64,000 nucleotides of DNA from Cryptomeria japonica (taxonomy: Eukaryota; Streptophyta; Pinopsida; Cupressales; Cupressaceae), in NCBI RefSeq assembly GCF_030272615.1, contig NC_081413.1:23624501-23688500 (forward strand). The letters run 5' to 3'. The notes under the pieces are model-generated. The model was not told the origin of the DNA. It did not search any database and saw only the letters and a list, made by a program, of their open reading frames with translations. Of this stretch, positions 1 through 12,680 are shown piece by piece. Position 1 is the stretch's first letter, and each line of letters opens with the position of its first letter. Position numbers and translations under genes: made by a program.

Positions 1-3000
1 AATATCTGCACTGTGATAATTTACAGTGGAATTTCCAGCTGAAGACAAAGCAAATGAAGAATTCTTTGCTTTGCCTTTCAGCCAATTCAGGGTTTTCATC
101 GCCCATATACTGTTGTATTTCACAGGAAAAATATAGACCGTAGCTATTATCGGATTTAATATTGTATCGTTTATTTTTAATTTGTTTTTATTGCGTCATT
201 AGTCGGCGGACCGGATCTCTGTCAACCTGTACTGGCTGTAGCCCGTGTTGCCATTGACATTTAACGAAATCTCATTTTTTATCAACACGATTCCGGGAGC
301 ATCCGGTGGTCTCCTTTACGATTGCCGGTAGAGGGAAATTGGGGAAGGTTCATACGCTTATAAACGTTGGGGACCAGCTTAAGCTCATTATGTAAATGAG
401 AAAGATCTCATTTTTAACAAGGACTTCAGCGAGAAGGTTGTCTCTTTGCTCTTAGCATGGGAGTGGGGTTTGGTTTATAAGGGTGGTTAGGAAATGTGTG
501 TCGATAAATGTTGGTAATGTTATAATTTATAGTTTATTTTTTAAAATGACAGGTAGAATTAAATTGAAAAATGTATTAGGTATGTGAGGCACAAAACTAT
601 TGAGGAAATAAAAATAAGTTGTATAAAATGTAATTATAATATTATATAAAAGTTAAGTAGTTAAAGTAATAAATGTTTTTCAGGAATGGAACAAGGAAGC
701 AGATTGTTGGCGAAATGGGCTTCTATGTAGTTGGAGACTATCTGGCAGAATCAAGGATTGGGGACACTTGTCTCCAGAGTATTCTTAGATCTTAGAATAG
801 TTTATTAAGGAAGACATGAGAGACTACTTGGGCACCTTGAGAAATTCTTGATTGTTTGTTTTCTTTCTTGTTGCTTGGCCTCGTGTTGGTCCGGTTGGCT
901 TGTGGTGTTTTGTACAATCAAAAAAAATTTACCCTTTTTTATGGGAAAAAAAACGAGTAAAAGTAATAAATTTTGTAATAGGTGGAGAATCATCACCATC
1001 ATGTTTGGATTTCTAACCATCATTTGTAAGGTTTTGGCTATCTTGAAGTGGCTCCCAACCAATCTTATGTTCAATACATTGAGTATACACCTTAATGATT
1101 ATTTATATTTTTACTTTAAAATGAACTAATTATGTTAAGAATTTCTCCATTTACTTGCATATTATATTTAATTATCAATATTTTAGGTCTCCTTATTAAA
1201 CTCCACCATGAGAGATGGTGAAACACTAATAAGATAATATATATTGAAATTTCTAAAAGATTATAGACAATATATAATTGTTCAATAAGATCTCATCCTT
1301 TTACAATAGAAATGTTTTTCCATCATGAATGTAATGATAGTTAGATAATCATTAGAAAAATATTTATTTAGCTTATATAAGTCTATTGTCAAAGTTAATC
1401 ACTAGATAGATCTTTTATTAAGGGGGTGTATATTTCATCCTCATGTTTTACGCAAGCTTATCATATGAAGTATTTATTAAAAAATGACTTTAGAGGGATT
1501 GTCTATTGATTATTGCAATTTTTTGCATGTTAAATTTGTTTCTTTACTTTTTTTTAATATATAGGTCAAAAGTTTAATCAAATCATTTAGACCTTATACT
1601 TGTTAAAGAGACATGATCATTCGAATTTTATTATAAAATGTTGTTATTTGATTTATAAATTAATTTGTACCTTAACCCTATTCATTTTATTTAAATATGG
1701 ATTAGTAGCCACCTAATTAGGTATTAAACATTAACTAGCACTCACCTAATAAAGAGTCATAGCCACCAAAAAAATCTAGAACATGTTCTCCAATATTTCA
1801 TCTATTTTCCTACGGTACCTCCAAAAGTCATCTATAATTGTTTTCCTTTCTAACTAGAATTGTTGTACTTATTTGTTTTATGTGAAAACATTGGATGGAT
1901 TTGTCACTTCCACGTAATAATCTAAGACTAGAATTATTGTTCATCTCTTATTGGATGTCAATTCAAAAAAAAACAATGATGTCTAGCTTCTTTGTCTTCT
2001 CCTATTGAAACCCTCAAACACACATAGCTTTAGAATCTTGAAATATTTGTCGTTGTGCTACAATACTAAAAACCACAAACAAACACTTTCTAAAAAGTAT
2101 GTATATTGATAACAACACTAATAACATTTTAAAAAAACTTACTCTTAAATAGAAATCCACAACCAACTAAATAAACTTAATTTAAAAATAATTTTAATAC
2201 AAACATAAATTTTCAAAGACAACATCCCCTAGTCAAAACATAACCTTAAATAAATAAAACATGTTAAAGAACAATGTTACAATATGAACTTAATGATGTT
2301 CACTAATGAACAATATGAAATATATAGATTCATTTAAAAAATAAAGAGGATTCCTATTTAACGTGTGGTACCTAAGAGCAAACCTCCTTTCCCTTTCGAC
2401 ACATCTAAACATAAAACTTTCCCTTTCAAATTTAACCAACTACGGTTAACCGCCCGGATACCTTAAGATGCTTCCCATTTAGTTATGACATTTGTAAGTT
2501 ACCTTAATATTTTTCAGTCTTTTGACCGTGCGAGGTAGGTTTTGGATTTCCCGTTTGTTTAGAGACGACGTCATTTTCTTCGAGGTAAGGAGAGCGCACG
2601 AGTTGACCACGCACAGTAAATAGTAATTTAAGATACCGTACGTGTACCAGACTTTTACCAACTATGGTTTCAAACTTACAACCGTATTAATTCCATGAGA
2701 ACTGACACGAAAGTTTTGTTGGCAAATGGGGAATTTATTAGTTTTTTATTTAGGATAATTTAGGAATATTGAATACGTGTTAAAGTGTGAATGCGGTTCA
2801 AAGATAACATAATTGCGGAAAGGAATTTGTACCGAGTGATAAGTAAGGTATGTGGTACCGGCTAGGCTCTGTCCAGAATTTTTTTACCCACATGTGTCAG
2901 TATGGGCATGCGAGCTATATTATAATATTTATTTTATCATCTCAATCAAATTCACGACATGACTGCTACTAAATGTTTAATGTTGTGCTCTTCCCGGGGG

Positions 3001-4200
3001 AGATTTGTTCGTCTTGCACCTTTTTTAATTAGTTTGATATTTTTATTATATTATAATAACCTTACAAGTTTCTTCACCCTAAAATTGCATAACTTGGAAA
3101 AAAAATTTGGAATAAGTGTTTATTAAATTATTTGAGAAGAGATATATTATTATATAATTTTAAAAATGAGTTAAGATTAAGATTTAAATTTTGATAATTG
3201 TGGGAAGTTGAAAGGGAAAAATAATTTGAATACTAATTATGAATAGATAATTATTAAAAAAATAGTTTAATTTATAGAAGTGACAATCAAAAATTGATAT
3301 GAAAGGATTTTGATTATGATTGAGTTTTTAATTTATATATCAAAAGTTATTTATTATTTATTAATTATAATATTTTATATTTATATAACATTAATTAATT
3401 ATCAAATTTTATAATATTTTTAAACATATTTCATTTTTTATTATGATTTTACATAAAAATAATTTGAATTAAATTTAATATAGTATAAAAATTATATTAA
3501 TATTTAAAAAGTTATCTTGCATAACATATAATTATGTTTCTCTCTATCTCAAGGTAAGTATAATTATATTTATATTAATATTTTGTAATCTTTTAAAATT
3601 ATTTTTATAATTGTATATGTTAACATTTCGTTATCCTTTATATGTTAACGTTTCATGCCACATTTCATTATCTTTTGGTAATAATTAATTTGAGAGCTTT
3701 TAAAAGGTTCATCTTGTTCGAATCTATGCCTCTGGTTATTGCATGTGTCCCTCCTGTTCATGCCTTAGTCAAATGTCCAAGTTGAAAAGACCAAAATTAA
3801 TTATATATTTGTCTTACCAAAGTTTTAGAGTTTTGTGGTAGCCAATGTGAACATGCCTTTCCTATCAACCCTAACTCCCCACCTTGAAACTTGTAAAAAA
3901 GTTGGTCAAGTGTAAGTTTTTGAACCTTCGAGCTATCGACATCTCCCTTAGTTCTTTATCATTCCTTAAGCCTTCAATCCTCAAAGTCTAAAGTGTATTC
4001 TTTGTTAAATGTTGCATTTGTTATTATTAGGTTATTAGTGGTTCCTTTTTTCCCCCCACTCTTTAAGCATCCTTTTCATTGTCTTCTTGATTTTGAAGCC
4101 CAAAACACTCTATCAAACTTTCAAACTTCTCCATCCTTATGTCCCTCATCAGACTTGTCCCTTTAGCACAACCATCTCTAAAGTCTTGACATCCCTTTTA
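1..4200. other. AT-rich intergenic DNA without a recognisable gene
   Basis: No long open frame and no recognisable protein motif occurs here on either strand. The short open frames around 805-1129 overlap each other on both strands over T-rich and A-rich runs and look like chance. Between about 2.9 and 3.7 kb the sequence is very AT-rich. I see no LTR ends, LINE motifs or RNA genes. Two small exon-like stretches (17-136 and 684-788) are the only possible coding sequence. Confidence 0.55.
17..136 (+). CDS. possible terminal exon of an unidentified gene
   Basis: A frame open from base 17 to a TAG at 134-136 follows a plausible splice acceptor (TTACAG ending at base 26). The peptide starts acidic and polar (EFPAEDKANEEFF) and ends hydrophobic (FRVFIAHILLYFTGK), like the C-terminal membrane-facing end of a real protein. 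It is only about 36 codons after the acceptor, upstream sequence is outside the window, and I do not recognise the family. A second candidate, 684-788, follows a TTTTTCAG acceptor and is tryptophan-rich. Both could be chance. Confidence 0.22.
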
Positions 4201-4241
4201 CCTAAATTTGATTGGGATTTGTTGTCGTTTTGATATGTCTT

Positions 4242-4714
4242 GAAAACTTTGTTGGTTCTCGATAAGATTTTTAGAATCTCACCAACCACCAACATGATTC
4301 TCCTAACTCCCTTCACACCTAACACTGGTTTAATAACTTTTAAAAGGGGAAATGTAGGTGTTCACTAATGATTTCATAAGGTTTACAAACCTCCCCAAAT
4401 TAGCAAAATTGTTTCAAGTGCCAATAGCAAAGAAGAAACTAGAAGAAAAGATTTCAAGGTTATTTCAAAAAGTTTTGTAGGTTCTAAAACCTTTTTTGGG
4501 CCTTGACAAGATTATCAAAACCATCCAAAAGTTTTACAAGTTTGAAGAAAGGGGCAAGAAAAGTGGTCAATTAAGTAGAAAAGTTATTAAATTTGAAAAC
4601 TTTTAGAGTTTTCAAAACCTATATTAAAGGTTAACAAGGTTCTCAACACCTCATCATATGTTTGTAAGGTTCTTGAACCAATTCATATACTAACAAAATT
4701 TTCAATGTGTGTCT
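4242..4714. repeat. degenerate array of GGTTCT..AACC palindromes, left part
   Basis: Short imperfect palindromes close to AAGGTTCTCAAAACCT recur every few tens of bases, for example near 4376, 4486, 4611, 4636 and 4668, with A-rich or T-rich spacers. The same array resumes after 6250, so the solo LTR at 4715-6249 was inserted into it. No ORF runs through it. Its origin is unknown; a decayed minisatellite or old repetitive coding sequence would both fit. Confidence 0.5.
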
Positions 4715-6249
4715 TGTTGGCATGATTGGCATAACTGATGCAGATGAAGAATGATGACTAGACCGGTAAAGGATTGTTTGTGATGGCATTGTGATGAAGA
4801 GATTGAGATTGCATGATTGGATGACTCTGATCAGTTATTTGTATTGTCATTGATGGCAACTGATGTTTACTATGTTGTATTTTGTCATCTAAGTCTTTTT
4901 TGGTCTACTGGAAAGAGCTTATCGGTAAAGAAACAAGAAACTGGGAATTAGGACCTTGACCAGTAAACGAGGAAATGTTTTGATTAGATCTGGTGATTAA
5001 TGATGATTGAAGTGTTACGGTTTGGAATGTGAGTTTGTATCATTGTAATATGTATCTGACCGGAACCGCATCATGTTTTGGTTACTGGAAGTCATGTTTA
5101 TGATTTCTGTTGTATTTTTGCTAGGGTTTAAGAAGAGTTTAAGGACCGGTATAGAATTCTCTTAACCGGTAATGATTTTTGGTTTGGTGGTGATCTACAT
5201 CAAGTTCAAATGTTGGAGGTGACGTGGCACAACCCGCGTAGATGGATGAATTGTTGTTTTGGTGCATTTGAAGATGGAATTTCTTGGGAAACAGCGAAGC
5301 ACTTAGAAGAGTGTTCTAAGGTTTTGACTTTGTATCAGATCGAGTTATTGTGATGAGTTACGATCACTCAACGGTTGATATTGTCTTGTAAAATCTTGTA
5401 ATGATCTATATGATGATCTGATATGGTTTAAGATGATTTGTATTGTAAATTCTTGATGTATCTAGGGTTTAGTAACTGGCCTAGTTGTAAAGGTTATTTA
5501 TGTCAGTTTAGTTGATGTTTGTTGTGTCGGTGGTTTTGAGAAGAGTGTGAAGCCGAACAGGAGTGTGAGAGATCTACCAAAGTGTAGTAGATTTGGAGCA
5601 AAATTGGATCTGATCAAGAAAGCAGTTAAGTGTTATACCCAGATCATTCATTGTTGTTCCCTAATAGTTGCAACAGTCAAAATCCCTTAACCGGGTAGGT
5701 CCTAATAGACCTTACATTGTAAATCCCCTAAAAGGGTGGGTCAACATTTGAGTTCTAAATCCTCTTGCGAGGTTGATCCTAACAGGTCAAAGCTCCTAAC
5801 AAGGCTCATCATCTAAATCCCTTAATCATGTGACTCCTAATAGAGCTTCTCCTAACAAGGCATCTTTGTAAGCTCCTAACCGGGCTAGGCTCCTAACAAG
5901 GTGCATTCCGAAAGAGTGCACAATTTTTGTGGGAACCAATTCCCACCGTGGTTTTTCCCTATTTGTGTTTCCACGTGAAAAACATGGTGTTCATATGGTG
6001 AATGTTTTTATGTGTTGTTATGTTTTATTTTCAGTTAATGCATGGTTAATGAACACTTAATGTGCAGAGCTGATAAATCAGATTAGCAAATGATTATCAA
6101 CAGATATCAGTATTGGTAATTGGTTTTGTTGTTGGTTATTGTTTGATTTGGTGAAAGTTTTATAAGGTTGAGTTTCATATTTGAATTTTTTGTTGATACT
6201 AATTCACCCCCCCCACCCTCAGTATTAACCGAATCCTCTAAGATTAACA
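4715..6249 (+). mobile_element. solo LTR of a Copia-type retrotransposon
   Basis: This 1.5-kb block starts TGTTGGCATG and ends ATTAACA, the TG...CA form of an LTR. Near its end it has AATTCACCCC followed by a C-tract and CTCAGTATTA, the same signature that marks the ends of the other Copia-type LTRs in this window, which lie in the opposite orientation. TGTCT precedes it and TGTCC follows it, a five-base target-site duplication with one mismatch. No internal coding region is attached, so it most likely arose by LTR-LTR recombination. Confidence 0.82.
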
Positions 6250-6780
6250 TGTCCAAGGTGCAAATTTTGGTTAAGGGTTAGTCTTCAAAAAAATAGAGCA
6301 AAAAAAATTAAATTGTGCATGATTTTAAAGTGGTTTTAGAATTGTGTCACGTGGAAACAAGGTTCTCAGAACCTACCTTTTTTTCAACAAATAAGTGCCA
6401 ACTAAATAGAGAACCAAAAGAAGATAAAGATAGACATAGAAAATACAAAGACAAAAAAAATTAATAAAGGGAAGAAAAATAGTAAGGTTGAGTTTTTTAT
6501 AGATTCTATAGGTTTTGAAACCTTTTTTTTTAGCAATGACAAGGTTTTTCAGAACCTCGTTGAACACTAATAAGGTTCTTGAAACCCATTTCATAGCCAA
6601 CGCCGGTTGTTGAAGCTCAAAAGGAGAAAGAAACAAAAAGAAGAAAAATAAAATATTGAATTATCAAAAGTTTTTAAGAGGTTTTGAAACTTTTTTCAAA
6701 AGCTAACAAGGTTCTCAAAACCTCCTTGTCCATCGGTAAGTTTCTCAAAACTATGTTGTTTACCAATACCAGACGCTAAC
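6250..6780. repeat. degenerate array of GGTTCT..AACC palindromes, right part
   Basis: Continuation of the array broken by the solo LTR. Copies lie near 6359 (AAGGTTCTCAGAACCT), 6508, 6539, 6570, 6681 and 6710, spaced about 30-150 bases. The short minus-strand open frame at 6373-6636 is a by-product of the A-rich spacers and shows no domain. Confidence 0.5.
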
Positions 6781-7570
6781 AAATGAAAAGGTATATCTAG
6801 GTGACATATGTTCTTCCACCTACAACTTTGCAACAACATTTTTCTCCCATGTGGTTATTTCACCAACAACGATTTGGCAAAAATAATTGAGTAAAATTGA
6901 CAAATTCTCATTCATTTCTAAAGTCCCTTTTCTATGATGCCTTCCTATGGATAGTTGTTGTAGAAAACTTTGTGGGTGACCTACTCTGACATTTGCACTT
7001 TCCCCCTATAAATTATCAATGTATTGGCATGGACAAAGTACCAAAAAAATGTTATTTTATTCATCACACATATCCTAATTAGATTTCCTAAAAGCTTATC
7101 TATAAGACATCGACTAGGGATGATGGCTAGAACATAGACACTTCTTGCAATGCCCCTAAGGATCTAGTGTAATTTATTGTTGTTGAAATCTCTCCCTTTG
7201 GGGTGTTAAATAAATAAGACTCTCATTTGTAAGGGATTTCTTTCTTAACTTAGACCAAAGATATGTAAATTATTCAATTTTATCTAAATTGAAGAAGAAC
7301 TTAGAAATGTAAGTAGGAATTTGGTAATAGGCATCAAAGCACAATAGTTAGTACTATATCATACTATGCAAATTTATGCCTTTGAATAAATGAAAATTAA
7401 ATTTTATCTCTTCTCACCTATATCATACTATGTAAATTTTTTTTCATTTATGTTTGTATGATTGTTTGTATGCTTTATGTACATGTGTTCTATGTAAAAT
7501 CTATTTGCAAGGATTATCTATGAATCTCTTCTTCCCTCTTAGTACTCTTAAAATTCCTTATCTTTACATC
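6781..7570. other. non-coding DNA flanking element A
   Basis: AT-rich sequence without a recognisable gene. It is the left flank of the insertion site of element A; the right flank resumes at 14989. ACATC ends immediately before the element at 7570. Confidence 0.5.
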
Positions 7571-8699
7571 TGTTGGTATCAATGAACACTGAGAGGGGGG
7601 GTGAATCATTTTTCTGTTGTTTACAAACTTATTAAACTGATTCTTTAACCACCGAATAAAAATAAATGAAAGCAAAGTGCAGAAACAAAAACTAATCAAC
7701 CACAAAACTATAACACTGGAATTTTTACTTGGAAACCTGGAAAGGGAAAAACCACGATGGCATTGAGCACCCACAATATTATTATACTTTGATCAAGAGT
7801 ATGATAATATTACAAAATGGAATGTACTTGCATTCAGGCACACTGCCTAGAGCTCACTGCTCAATTACATAAGAGGGAAACAACCCCGAAGGACTCAATG
7901 TCCTACAGATGAGTTACAAGAGTAATTGCAATGTCTGAACTAGATTATAACATCTACAAATTCTAAAAATCAATTTTGGTTAAGCACAATTTGACTATCT
8001 ATAGTTGCTCTGCCTTTCTGCCCTGTTCTACTGCACAGTCATCTACCAGAGCACCAATTTTATGTTCTGATGCTCATTCGCATATCACACATCAATATTC
8101 AAATATGATCATCCAGGGATTGGAATTATATATCTGCACCAACAAAATAGATCTCGACCAAGTTGGCTTCACAACACTGCAAAATATGAAACGTGTAATA
8201 ACTTGTCAACTCAATCTGTCCACAAATGCATATTGCTAACTGAAATAGAATGATATCAAACTTCATATGATTTGGCCCAATCACCTCGAACATGAAACCA
8301 ATCACCGAAATCATCCCATGTATTCTGAATCACATGTTACACCATCAAACCAAGGAATAACTCTATTCTTCTGGGATCACCTGATACCGAACCTTTAATC
8401 TCACTCATGAATCAACACCAAAGGTCAAGAATATGAAGTAAGATTCCTGAAATATCCAATAATCTACCTTAATCACAACCACCAAAATTACAACACCAAA
8501 ATCAAGATACGCACAATGATCTCATGATCTACCGATTACTGAGTTCCACATTCTAGACATATGCCTTATGAACAATATGAATTTTGGTTAGTCAAGTCTA
8601 TATACACCAGTAGGATTTATTGACTGAGTTTCCATCAATGACAACCCCTAAGCAATCTCCATGCATGAATCTTCACCGGTACAGTGTCTCTTGCCAACA
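7571..8699 (-). repeat. element A 3' LTR
   Basis: Read on the minus strand it begins TGTTGGCAAGAG and ends in ...ACCAACA, with the C-tract signature (TGATTCACCC...CTCTCAGTG) just before the end. It matches 13838-14988 along its whole length with scattered substitutions and small indels. It lies directly downstream of the purine tract. Confidence 0.88.
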
Positions 8700-8715
8700 A
8701 TCTCCCCCTTTGACA
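8700..8715 (-). promoter_or_regulatory. element A polypurine tract
   Basis: On the minus strand the sequence reads TGTCAAAGGGGGAGAT and abuts the TG of the 3' LTR. That is the expected place and composition for the plus-strand DNA synthesis primer of an LTR retrotransposon. The same purine core occurs next to the 3' LTR of element B. Confidence 0.8.
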
Positions 8716-8903
8716 TTGATGGCAACACTATGAAAAATGAACTGTACACTCAAGACTGCAAAACACCAAAAATTCAAACTCTCCAAGATCTACAAGCTCC
8801 CCCTAAGAATATGCATCATTTTTCACCGCACTCTCTCCCCCTTTGACATCAATGGAAAAGGTAGGAATCTGCCAAAACTTATGAAGGATATGTACAATGA
8901 CTT

Positions 8904-11900
8904 ATAGAAATTTGAAAATGTCTGCATAAGTTATCTTCAGGGACTTTAGATACTCATTCCATCCTTTTAGAAAACAAACCAAAACATTTATCAAAGCACT
9001 GAACATATAGGCATGTATTTCTATGCCTTTGAGATTTAAGGGTACAACCTTACCCAGAGCACTCATTGCATCATGTTGGTTACCAAGTAAAGTGTCTAAC
9101 CGAGGAGTGATAAGACTCCTTAAATCACCTACTCTCCCTATAATTTGGTCCCTTTCCTTATGCAAGCTCTTGATTTTGTATGTTAGACCCATAACTTGAG
9201 CTTCAAGACTAGTGGCAAAAACTGAATGAGGAGAAAAAGACTGTGAAATTGCAGCTAACTACCCTTCATATACCTTAATCTTCTTGTCAGTGTCTAAAGT
9301 AAATTTTGGCAAAATAAGACATGACATATATCTTACCACCTTCATCTAAAGAATCCTCAATACTCTTCACAACAAATTGCAAAACTACCCTATCATCAAC
9401 CGCTTTCAAAAAGGATTGCAATCTCATTTCATTAAATTTATTCAAAACTTTTGCATCTGTCGCTTTCTTCAGGGACACAAAATGAAAATAAACTGCATGT
9501 AGCATATTCCTAGGCTTACCAAAGGATGTATCAGTTGTATCCTTCTTGAATGTAGGCAAAATCTTCTCCAACACACCAGTAGCAAGAGTTATCAGCTCAT
9601 TGTCTTCTAAGTGGGACTTGAGCAAGTCCTCACTTGCCTTAGCTTGAGCAAGGGTGGATAACTTTAGTACTTGTATGGGAGATAGAGAGCTTAAATCAAT
9701 CAGCACATGAGAGAATTCATCATCTGTAGCAATCTACTTCCCCTTATCGGATACAGTGGCTCTTGCCATAGTTACTAGTGCCTCATCAACCTTCTCTTGT
9801 CCTTTCTCCTTCTTCGCACTAGAATCTCCAAATTCCTCAACTACATGCTCTAAATGAACTTCCATGACCGGAGGATCTTGCACAACTTCACCGGAATCTC
9901 CAACTACCTGGTTGGCACTGGTATTATCAGTAACTACTTGCTCATGAGTTCCCACCGAATCATCCTGCTCAATTGTATGATCTTTCTGCTCATGAGGAGC
10001 CTATGTCCAAACTTGAGCTACCAGAACAAAAGTGTCCTTTCTTGATTTCTCTTCCAGTTGGGGATTCTCCTTCTCCAGATTGATCTGAAAATTATTTTCC
10101 TTCAAAAATTTCTTCAGTATACCCTATGTCTCCTTAACAACTTCATCAACTAAGTTTCTTAACATTATTTTATTCACTCTATGTTTACTTCAAAAGTTTT
10201 CCTTTGCAAGTCCCAAAATGATTTTATTTCATCCTTTGATGCAACAGGACACAGATTTACTAAGGTATATTATTTTTAATTTTTCATCCTCTAGAATGGT
10301 TGTATGTCTCTGAGCATCCAAAATGTCATATAATTCCTTTGGAATCATAGATGACAACTCTATCAATGCTTTGCTAAAAATGTTCATATACTGTACAATA
10401 GCCCTTTGATCTTTATCATCAAAAATTTCATAATATACAGGGATATTCTTGAGATTTACTTCCTTTATAACTTCATCAATTATCTCATCCAATGATTTTG
10501 GGGGCACAATAGTATAGGTACCTTCTAGCTTACTCGATTTTAGAGCTTCATCAAGTTCTGATCTTTTCTTCCTACTATAGTTTGGTTTATCGGATGGCTC
10601 ACTTTGTGTTTTAGGCTTCTTGGCAAGTTGAGATTCACCACATGGGGGCTTTCTTACTACCCTAGCATAGGTAGAAGTATTTTTCATCTCACTCACTGCC
10701 TCATCAGATTCAGTTTCCTCCTCTGCGATGGCTGCAACATATTCCCTTTGGGGCTTCTGCTTCTGCCTCTTCTCTGCTCCACCGATTGATGATGATTGTG
10801 GCTTAGGTGGAGGGACAGGTTTCTGCACACCAGAGGTAGGGGCTGACTTTCTCAGTCTAGGCTTGGTCTGCTTGGGAGTAGTGGAGACCAGTTTAGTCTT
10901 AGGCTTCACCATGTCTTCCTCCTTCAATATGTTCTGCTCCCTAGCCCTCTGCATAGCTTCTTTGGTTATACCCATATGCTCTGCAAGTTGTTCAACCTCC
11001 TTTCTAACATGCAGGTCCAAGTCTATTTCCTTGTAAGTGCCAAATATTTCCTCCTTGTCATCCACCGGTTTACTGAGAAGGTGTTGAGAATAAGCATCAA
11101 GTGTATTTGCATCTACCTCATACCCCATGGGAATGATCCAAACTGTCTTGGGTTGAACTGCTTCCATATGGGATTAATCCTTGTCAACCATGAAGCATAC
11201 ATTGTTTTCATACTCTTCCAACATTTCTTTTGGGATCCTTTCTCTGCTTTGCATCATAGCTTGAAATGACTTGATGTATCCCCATGAAGCAATTTTTTCT
11301 GCAACTGTGTCACCCAATCCTTGTAACCCCTCCTTGATCTGGACCACCACCAGTTTTTCATAAGCCCATTGAACTTTGCCAATACTGAGTATCTCATTCA
11401 GGAAGTAAAGTTCCAAACAGATGATCAGAGAGCCAAATTTGAACACATGCTTCTTATCCTGTTTTATTTTCTTTAAGTTGGTCATCAACTCACTAAGAAG
11501 CACTTCACACAAGTCATACTTATTATCTTCTTTAAGTATCCGATAAGTTGCATAAATAGCAGTACTGGATATTGAATTCTGCCTGTTGGACTGGTAGACT
11601 TTGTATCCTATGACCATTGAAGCAAATCTCACGTCATGCTCAACAATGTCACTAATAGTCATTGACCGGTTATCATGTTTGGATCCAATTACCTCCATTA
11701 CAGTTGTGTTCTTTACATGTCGGAGTCGAGGGACCTCATCAGTTTCATTCAAACAGGTGACTGCTTGAATGGCTTGCTTCATAATCTTATGAGGACTATC
11801 CAACCATATAAATTCATCGTGAATTCAGTTCAACACATATCTCACCCATTCGGGCTTAGCAAATACTGGGAAATGAACGAACTGATTAAAACCCTTATCT

Positions 11901-12172
11901 TCCAATGCCTTGAAGCCAGATTTCAAATTCCCAAAACCATCCATCATGTGTTTAGTGTAAAGAGACAACATATCCGCATTACCTAATTCCTTAGTGTTGC
12001 AATGTATGTATGCCCCAACATCTTCATTATGCAATACACCATAGGGAACAAAAGAAAACGCTTTGTTCGGATCGTCTTCAACCGACTTAAACGGGTGTTT
12101 CTTAAACACGGACCTTTCTCTCTCAGTGATTTCAATGACAAGTGGAGTTGCAATACTAGAAGATGATGCCAT
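8904..12172 (-). pseudogene. element A second ORF: long unidentified protein
   Basis: From an ATG at 12172 (MASSSSIATP) one minus-strand frame can be followed to about 9287, interrupted only by in-frame stops (near 11823, 11172, 10228, 9980 and 9733), then after a frameshift to 8904. The ancestral product had about 1,090 residues. Residues 1-340 look globular, and a segment at about 145-260 has a repeating hydrophobic pattern. A Lys/Pro/Ser-rich stretch follows (10.6-10.9 kb), then acidic and helical C-terminal parts. No retrotransposon enzyme motif is present. I do not recognise the family. The part around 11.75 kb (an AIQAVT..NE.DEVP pattern) recalls the I..LTGLP..GE motif of plant mobile-domain and related plant transposon-associated proteins, but that is only a resemblance. 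The length kept open after decay argues that it was once a functional gene of the element. Confidence 0.65.
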
Positions 12173-12680
12173 TTTGAAAAGTAGGGTATGAACAAATAGC
12201 TCAAGAATGGGTAAATACCTTTTCAATCTCAACCAGATGCAAGAAATCACTATCGGATCACTCTTAAGCTTTGATTTCTCTACAAGATCTTAGTCTCTTC
12301 ACTACTCTTCTCTCTCTCTTCACTTGCATTATGAATAATGAATGGAAAAATGACTTTTTATCTTCTGAAAACCTAACTTTTAGTCACAATAAATGCATAA
12401 CCCTAAAAGCTTCCAGATACCTTATTTTTCATGAATTCACTCATCAAAATCTCAAATCGTCATGAATTCTTCTGGATATCATCTGCATAACTAATCTTGA
12501 TCTTCTGCAGCCTTCCACAACTGGCTACAGATCTTCGAGAGGGGGTTTAAAGGATTTACATGATTAGCTTCCCCCTAAGGCCAAAATGGCTTAGTTACTG
12601 GATGAGGTTCCAACATCGGATTCAAGTGTGGAGCCATTCTACACATTTGAATCTTCCTTCTTAACCCACATCTTCTTATG
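12173..12680 (-). other. element A spacer between gag and second ORF
   Basis: About 500 bases with no ORF of interest, AT-rich with a CT-rich stretch near 12280-12325. In minus-strand order it lies after the gag stop and before the ATG of the second ORF, where a leader, intron or promoter for the second ORF could sit. Nothing specific can be identified. Confidence 0.4.

Noticed and set aside
805-1129. Overlapping ORFs on both strands near 0.8-1.1 kb
   Set aside because: Both are short, mutually antisense, over homopolymer-rich DNA, and show no domain.
10604-11269. Plus-strand ORFs over 10.6-11.3 kb
   Set aside because: Antisense shadows of the long element A second ORF, which has far longer open frame and better composition.
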